Program-made: the position numbers and the translations under genes
Notes under the pieces: generated by a model
Seen by the model: the letters and a program-made list of their open reading frames with translations, nothing else
Database searches by the model: none
What the model was told of the DNA's origin: nothing
Origin: Calycina herbarum
Taxonomy: Eukaryota > Ascomycota > Leotiomycetes > Helotiales > Pezizellaceae
DNA: 64,000 nucleotides
Assembly: GCA_001414485.1 (NCBI GenBank)
Contig: LLEY01000026.1
Coordinates: 62,001 to 126,000, forward strand
Reading direction: 5' to 3'
In this document: positions 58,972 to 64,000 of the stretch, piece by piece
Position numbering within the stretch: position 1 is the first letter of the stretch
How the letters are laid out: every line of letters begins with the position of its first letter

Positions 58972-60851
58972 ATGTCTTTGTAAGTGACCCAGATCTCCCC
59001 TGCGACTGCGCGAACCCTCATACTTGATGCGAACGATGGCTGATGAACCGGGAACCATTAGGGAAAGCTTCGACAACATTTACCTTGATCTCTCAAAAGA
59101 TTCAGGTAAATGCCGTTTCGCAGAATCGGGAGTAGGCTGGAAGCCTTCAGGCGGTGGTGATACCTTCACCTTGGATGGCAGCAATATCGGAGGCGCACAA
59201 TGGAGCAGAGCAGCAAAAGGCTATGAAGTCAAAATCCTCCTCAGAAATTCCGGTGTTGTTCAACTTGATGGATTTGCCCAAGAGGTGAGCTCTAACCGTT
59301 TGAGCGATTCGATGAAACCGCCCGCTAACAAGAGTAGGATCTCGAACGATTAACCAAGACCTTCAAGAACTTCTACAGCACCAACCTCGATCAAAAGGAG
59401 CATTCCCTTCGTGGATGGAATTGGGGAAAGGGGGAGTTTGGCAAGGCTGAGTTGGCATTCAACGTCCAAAATCGACCAGCGTTCGAGATTCCATACACCG
59501 AAATTACAAACACCAATTTGGCAGGCAAAAATGAGGTTGCTGTTGAGTTCTCCTTGGGACCCAATGTCGATCAGCCTGGAAAGGGCAAGAGAGCGGGCGC
59601 TGGAGTTGACCAGCTTGTCGAGATGAGACTCTATATTCCTGGTGTTACTACGAAAAAGGAGGCTTTAGAGGGCGAAGATGCGCCGAGTGATGCTGAAGGA
59701 GAGGAGGAACAGAATGCCGCCAATCTTTTCTACGACACTCTCATGGACAAGGCAGAAATCGGAGAGGTTGCCGGTGACACTTTTGCCACATTTCTTGATG
59801 TTCTACATCTCACTCCTAGGTACGCTTCTGAAGTTCTCCCCTCGCTAGCCATTTTTACTAATATCGAGCAGAGGACGTTTCGATATCGATATGTACGAGA
59901 ATTCCTTCCGATTGCGCGGCAAAACATACGATTACAAGATTCAGTACGAGCACATCAAGAAATTTATGTCTCTGCCAAAGCCCGATGAACAACATTTTAT
60001 GATATGTGTTGGCCTTGATCCACCACTTCGACAAGGACAAACACGATACCCATTTTTGGTCATGCAATTTAAAGTGGACGAAGAAGTGACTATCGATCTC
60101 AATATGACCGATGAGTTATTGGAAGGTAAATACAAGGGTAAACTCGCGCCACATTACGAGCAACCTCTACACCAAGTTGTTACAGATGTCTTCAAAGGTC
60201 TTGCGCAGAAGAAAATCAATTATCCTGCTAAGGACTTCTTGAGGTACGTGAACTTCCCTTTATGATCCAAGAAACCAGCTAACATGAGATAGTCACCATC
60301 AACAATTCGGTATCAAGTGTTCTATCAAGGCAAGCGAAGGTTTCCTCTACTGTTTAGAAAAAGCATTCATGTTCGTACCTAAACCAGCAACCTATATTTC
60401 CTTCGACCAAATCAAGACGATTGTCTTTTCTCGTGTCGGTGGAGCTGTATCAGCAAGTCGAACATTCGATATTACAGTTCAATTGAAGGACGCTGGCGAA
60501 TCGCAGTTTTCGAATATCAATCGGGAGGAGCAAAGAAGCCTAGAGTCTTTCTTCAAGAGTAAGGGATTGAGAGTCAAGAATGAGATGGATGAGGATAATA
60601 CTGCAATCCTTCAAGCCGCCTTGAGAGCAGAGGAGTTGGCCAGCAGTGACGAGGAAGTCGTGGCTGCACGAGCAGACAGAGGCAGCGCAGCTGAGGACAG
60701 CGAAAGCGATGACGAAGATTTCAAATCTGATAGCGACAGTGATGTTGCCGAGGAGTTTGATTCCAATCATGAGAGTTCCGGCAGTGATGACGAAGAAGGT
60801 GGACCGAGTGATGCGGAGGAGAGACCGAAGAAGAAAGCGAAGACAGGATAG
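58972..60851 (+). CDS. POB3: FACT complex subunit Pob3 (SSRP1 homologue)
   Basis: Five exons: 58972-58979 (ATG TCT TT), 59062-59284, 59338-59819, 59872-60243, 60293-60851, joining to 1,644 nt (547 residues). The first coding exon is only 8 nt, so the start MSLESFDNIYLDL is spliced across an 82-nt intron; the match to the Pob3 N-terminus supports it. The N-terminal Spt16-binding region is followed by the middle tandem PH domains (KFMSLPKPDEQ, FVPKPATYISF) and an acidic, Ser/Asp/Glu-rich C-terminus ending KKKAKTG. It lacks an HMG box, as in fungi, where Nhp6-type proteins supply it. It is a histone chaperone for transcription and replication, in the nucleus. Confidence 0.93.
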
Positions 60852-61829
60852 GATTTTGGGGATGGAAAACTTCATACTTGGCGTTTGGGAAAATGGTTAC
60901 GCGCAAGGTCTTCGACTATGAAGTGGTTCCGAAGAAATAATATGTTACATTATACCACGATTTTCCAAATCATATGATTTTTACAAGTCCCGGGGTTCGA
61001 CAATTTTCTGGCGTGTTTAGGCCCGAAAGTTGGATGGCTTGTGAATTCCCCTTAGCCAAGAAGTTTGCTCAAACACCTTTTCGGAAGGTGAGTATTCATG
61101 CTTCCTTGAAAATACGCCAATGCTGATGATATACTTGTTACAAACAGGAGACCGTCAATTGAGGGGTCCTGCATGCACATGACCGCTATTGTACATGAGA
61201 ACCTGCCCTCCTGCCTTAACTAAGATCGACAATCCTCGTATTCCTAGGTATGGGGGAACCGGCGTTATTTTCCGCAGCCAAACACAGCCCTTGCTTACGG
61301 CGATCTGCTTTTACCCCTAAAGCTAATATCTTTGAAGAGCCCCATAATGCGCGCATTCGCTTATGTGAAGCCATTCAATACGGTGCATCTATCCATTCAA
61401 TACCCACGTCCAGTTAGTCAACTGCCGGCGGCTCACGCAAAAATCCTTCGAGTGCGAGTAGATCGCGTAACGTTGCGGGTAACTACACAAGGCACCAGAG
61501 TTTGCAGTGTTCTTGTACCTGAAAATACGAGAATATGTGGAATTATATGACGTTTGGGAGGAGGGAACGCGAGAGCGAGGGGTTCACCGGGGTTCTCGTG
61601 TAGCCTCGGTTCTACATCATTCGCGCTTGTTTACGAACAAGTTTTCGTTGAGTATCTATATCTGGAAAACAGTGCTTTCTTTCATATAAATAATGGGAAG
61701 TTCCCCTCGTTTTTGAAAGTAGTATCGAGCATTCAAAACACACTTCATTATATCTATACAATAAGAAGCATATCAAAATTACATTTTTCCTCTCATCCAT
61801 AAACAACAAAACATAACACAACCATCAAA
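60852..61829. other. Intergenic region
   Basis: About 0.98 kb. A TATAAATA box at 61,685-61,692 may serve the downstream secreted-protein gene. No other gene seen. Confidence 0.45.
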
Positions 61830-62237
61830 ATGCAATTCTCAACCACCCTCCTCGCCGCTACAGCAGCACTCCTCACCACAGTCACAGCAGACGGCGTCTT
61901 TGGCATCTCTGGAACAGCAATCGTCTCCTCGCCAACAATTGTCAACCTCACAGTCCTTAACGGTCTCGTCGGCGATGCACCAACCTGCCAAGGTAGCTCT
62001 GAGGGAGCACCTCTCCCTACAAGTGGCACCATTCCTTGCAAAGAAGGATACTCCCTCACCTACACCTGGAAGAGTATCACCGAGGGAATCCAAGCCACAT
62101 ATGCGACGCCCAGCTCTCCCGCTTTTACTTATAATGTCCCGAATTTGGGATGTGATGGTGCTCAACCACAGAACACTTGTAAATTTGGATTTGAGAATAT
62201 TTTCCCAGGATTCACGAGGATCTCTTTCAAGGCTTAA
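61830..62237 (+). CDS. Small secreted cysteine-containing protein
   Basis: 135 residues, intronless. A classical signal peptide (MQFSTTLLAATAALLTTVTA, about 20 residues) is followed by a mature part with four Cys (53, 70, 108, 117), enough for two disulfides. A Gly/Ser/Thr-rich composition and aromatic residues give a small beta-rich look. No family recognised. Small secreted Cys proteins of this size include effector candidates and surface proteins, but no effector role can be claimed from sequence alone. An AT-rich leader with CATCAAA precedes the ATG. Confidence 0.75.
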   Translation: MQFSTTLLAATAALLTTVTADGVFGISGTAIVSSPTIVNLTVLNGLVGDAPTCQGSSEGAPLPTSGTIPCKEGYSLTYTWKSITEGIQATYATPSSPAFTYNVPNLGCDGAQPQNTCKFGFENIFPGFTRISFKA

Positions 62238-62903
62238 GGTGTGATTTGAGAATGGTGGTCGAGATGAGTGATGCATGATGGGGCATGAAAGTGTGGGGAA
62301 GATCGGTGTATAATGGGATTGTCTTTTGTTTTATCATGTCGTTTTCCTTTATTTTCCTTTTCAGTTTTACGTGTGGGGTTGGTATTGCATGGCTTGCGGT
62401 TTGAGAGACTTGTGCGCAGGTTGTTGGGTGTAATTCAAAAAGAAGAATTGATTTGGGAGCAAATCTGTATTCTGGTTCTAATAATAATGTCACATTCCTT
62501 ATCATCTGATTCATTTTCTCCTTCGTCAGAAGCGAATTCATGGATTCTTAATTGTTCATATTTTGTGAGACAATGAGAAAGCTTGGGTGTCTATTAGATG
62601 AAATATTTTAAACCACTTTACTTGTATTAATGGCCAGTGGCCATTGATTAAAAGTGTGAGGGACCCAATCTTTAACAAGCCTTGTAAATACAAAAAGTGA
62701 GAAATAGGGTTGCAATGTCAAATCCTCAGTCCCTGGAGATAGACCAGATGGCGAGGCCAAATGGCAAATAGAGAGCCGTATCGTTAAGATACGAAATTCA
62801 AAAACATGTATAAGCTCTCCCACAGTTGCAGAACCAATGAATGTAAATAGTGGTATCATCAAACTATTTTTTGTCTATACTACAATACAAATCATGCAAG
62901 CCC
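62238..62903. other. Intergenic stretch between convergent genes
   Basis: 666 bp with the 3' regions of the secreted-protein gene and of PDX1. No gene seen. Confidence 0.5.
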
Positions 62904-64000
62904 TCACAAAACAAGTCTTCCAGGCTCCTCTTCTAGAACGGTCTTTACTCTATCAAGGAAGACTTGAGCTCTCTTCTCGTCACCCGTTGGCACCTTGACG
63001 CTGAAAACGTTGACAGATGCAGACATTCCCGGCTTTGGAGAGAGTACAGGGGCTTTCCGTCTTGTAGTTCCGGAAAGAATATCAATGATATCTGCACTCT
63101 TAGAAGGCCCTCTTGTGCCCTTCAATGGAGCTGCCCCAGGAAGTGCGGTTATTTGAGGCAAAAAGTTACCCCTAACGCCACCTGCAGTTGTAACCTTGTC
63201 GAGGCCAAGTACTTGGTTGAATAACTCATCCGAAGATGGCTTGTATGTTTTAGATCGAGGTAAATCGTCATTCGCAACATCTGCAGCACGAGCAATGAAG
63301 GTAGATAGTGGCATGAATACACCCAAGGTCTTCTGGATTCGTTGCTGGACTTCAATGACTTGTGCCATTGAAATTGGAACAGCAACTTCGAGGTCCCTTT
63401 CAACTACTGGCTCTGGGATCGCTTCAACCTTCTTCGCTGGTTTTGGTGCGGGTGTGGCGAGTTTGATGTTGCTGAGGTCCAGATGACTGAGTTTCGCAAT
63501 CTTGCTGGAGAGCTCTGAGGGATACGATTCGGAGATTGAGCCCAAATATGCAAGTACATCACCCTTTAGCAACCTGTTGTTGGGACCGCTTGGTGACATC
63601 TTATCAATATCCGCCTGCTCGAGACCCTTTTGGTGAATCAGAGCCTGGACTGATGGCAGCAGTGGTTTTGTCTGCTTCTTTGCCGGGCTCGAAGCCTTCT
63701 CCGGATCGGAAGATTTTGATGCGGGAGCCTCTGATTTCGGTTCTGAGGGCTCTGGGCTCGAGGTTTCCTTCTTTGGTGATGGGGCGGCTTCGGCATCCGA
63801 GGGCATTTCCAATGTGCTAATATCGTCTCCCACTTCTGCAAGAACACCAATTTGTGTTCCAACTGGAATTCCCTTTGTGCCGTCTCCCTTCGTAATCTTG
63901 GCCATGATGCCATCATCTTGTGCCTCCACATCCATTGAGGCCTTATCCGTCTCGATTTCCAAGAGCACATCCCCCGCCTGAAACGAATCTCCCTCCTTGA
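62904..64000 (-). CDS. PDX1: Pyruvate dehydrogenase E3-binding protein PDX1 (partial, 5' end beyond the window)
   Basis: The minus-strand frame is open from the window edge to the stop at 62,904, at least 364 residues. It begins within a lipoyl domain (GDSFQAGDVLLEIETDKASMD, with the lipoyl-lysine motif ETDKASM). A Ser/Pro/Lys-rich linker follows, then a peripheral subunit-binding domain (LLPSVQALI...GLEQADI, RLLKGDVLAYLG). A C-terminal part lacks the E2 catalytic His motif. This is the layout of PDX1 rather than of E2 (Lat1). It tethers E3 to the E2 core in the mitochondrial matrix. The mitochondrial presequence lies outside the window. Confidence 0.88.
   Translation of the reverse strand, partial: KEGDSFQAGDVLLEIETDKASMDVEAQDDGIMAKITKGDGTKGIPVGTQIGVLAEVGDDISTLEMPSDAEAAPSPKKETSSPEPSEPKSEAPASKSSDPEKASSPAKKQTKPLLPSVQALIHQKGLEQADIDKMSPSGPNNRLLKGDVLAYLGSISESYPSELSSKIAKLSHLDLSNIKLATPAPKPAKKVEAIPEPVVERDLEVAVPISMAQVIEVQQRIQKTLGVFMPLSTFIARAADVANDDLPRSKTYKPSSDELFNQVLGLDKVTTAGGVRGNFLPQITALPGAAPLKGTRGPSKSADIIDILSGTTRRKAPVLSPKPGMSASVNVFSVKVPTGDEKRAQVFLDRVKTVLEEEPGRLVL

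Noticed and set aside
56000..60000. Possible metabolic gene cluster around the GMC oxidoreductase
   Set aside because: Neighbours are Pob3 and an NTF2-RRM protein; no synthase, P450, transporter or regulator adjacent.
1..64000. tRNA, rRNA and telomeric repeats
   Set aside because: No cloverleaf with a credible T-loop sequence, no rRNA-like stretch and no TTAGGG arrays were seen by eye; a covariance-model scan was not possible here.

Overview
The window looks like nuclear DNA of a filamentous ascomycete, and the gene set (short GT-AG introns, OPT transporter, G1 peptidase, MEMO, Pob3, a Bre5/G3BP-type protein, PDX1) fits a Leotiomycete such as a Botrytis or Sclerotinia relative. That placement is inferred from gene style, not from any search. 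The window splits into a very AT-rich, gene-free, transposon-packed part (about 1-15,660 and 18,300-24,720) and a gene-bearing part of ordinary composition (15,660-18,300 and 24,720-64,000).

Transposon part. Coding relics here keep one reading frame but are full of TAG/TAA codons where Gln or Trp is expected, and Tyr/Asn where Cys/Asp is expected. That is the C-to-T (both strands) pattern of repeat-induced point mutation (RIP). The left 15 kb is a nest of elements. A Ty3/gypsy chromovirus with 232-bp LTRs (minus strand, 4,468-10,485) sits inside a sister copy (plus strand, 1,409-13,909). That copy also carries a 432-bp solo LTR of another family and itself splits a Fot1/pogo-type DDE transposase. 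A second pogo-type gene lies next to it. Target duplications (ACTAG/ACCAG, CTATC, CTTAA) and empty sites read from the sister copies support each step. From 18.3 to 24.4 kb there are a copia-like LTR with the start of its gag, three LTR-bearing tail fragments of a second gypsy family, and a chromodomain relic with an LTR from a third. The second gypsy family carries an antisense reading frame between pol and the 3' LTR, with a C-x2-C-x6-C motif and a coiled coil. It is the least explained feature of the window.

Gene part. In order: metallo-beta-lactamase-fold protein (+), OPT peptide transporter with 11 exons (-), MEMO-family protein (-), a weak membrane-protein fragment (-), an acidic small protein (-), an internally deleted hAT transposon, an SprT-like metallopeptidase (+), a seven-helix receptor (+), a G1-type peptidase (+), an aminoglycoside-phosphotransferase-fold protein (-), a small conserved-looking protein (-), a TPR-like protein (+), a Bre5/G3BP-type NTF2-RRM protein (+), a GMC oxidoreductase (+), the FACT subunit Pob3 (+), a small secreted four-cysteine protein (+), and the E3-binding protein PDX1 of pyruvate dehydrogenase (-, running off the right edge). 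These are mostly independent housekeeping and accessory genes; nothing indicates an operon-like unit or a biosynthetic cluster.

Small non-autonomous elements are scattered between genes. One family of 100-150 bp has inverted ends close to TTGTTCCAA. A 458-bp hAT-type element is inserted inside one member of that family, and another member lies in an intron of the TPR-like gene. No tRNA, rRNA or CRISPR array was recognised.
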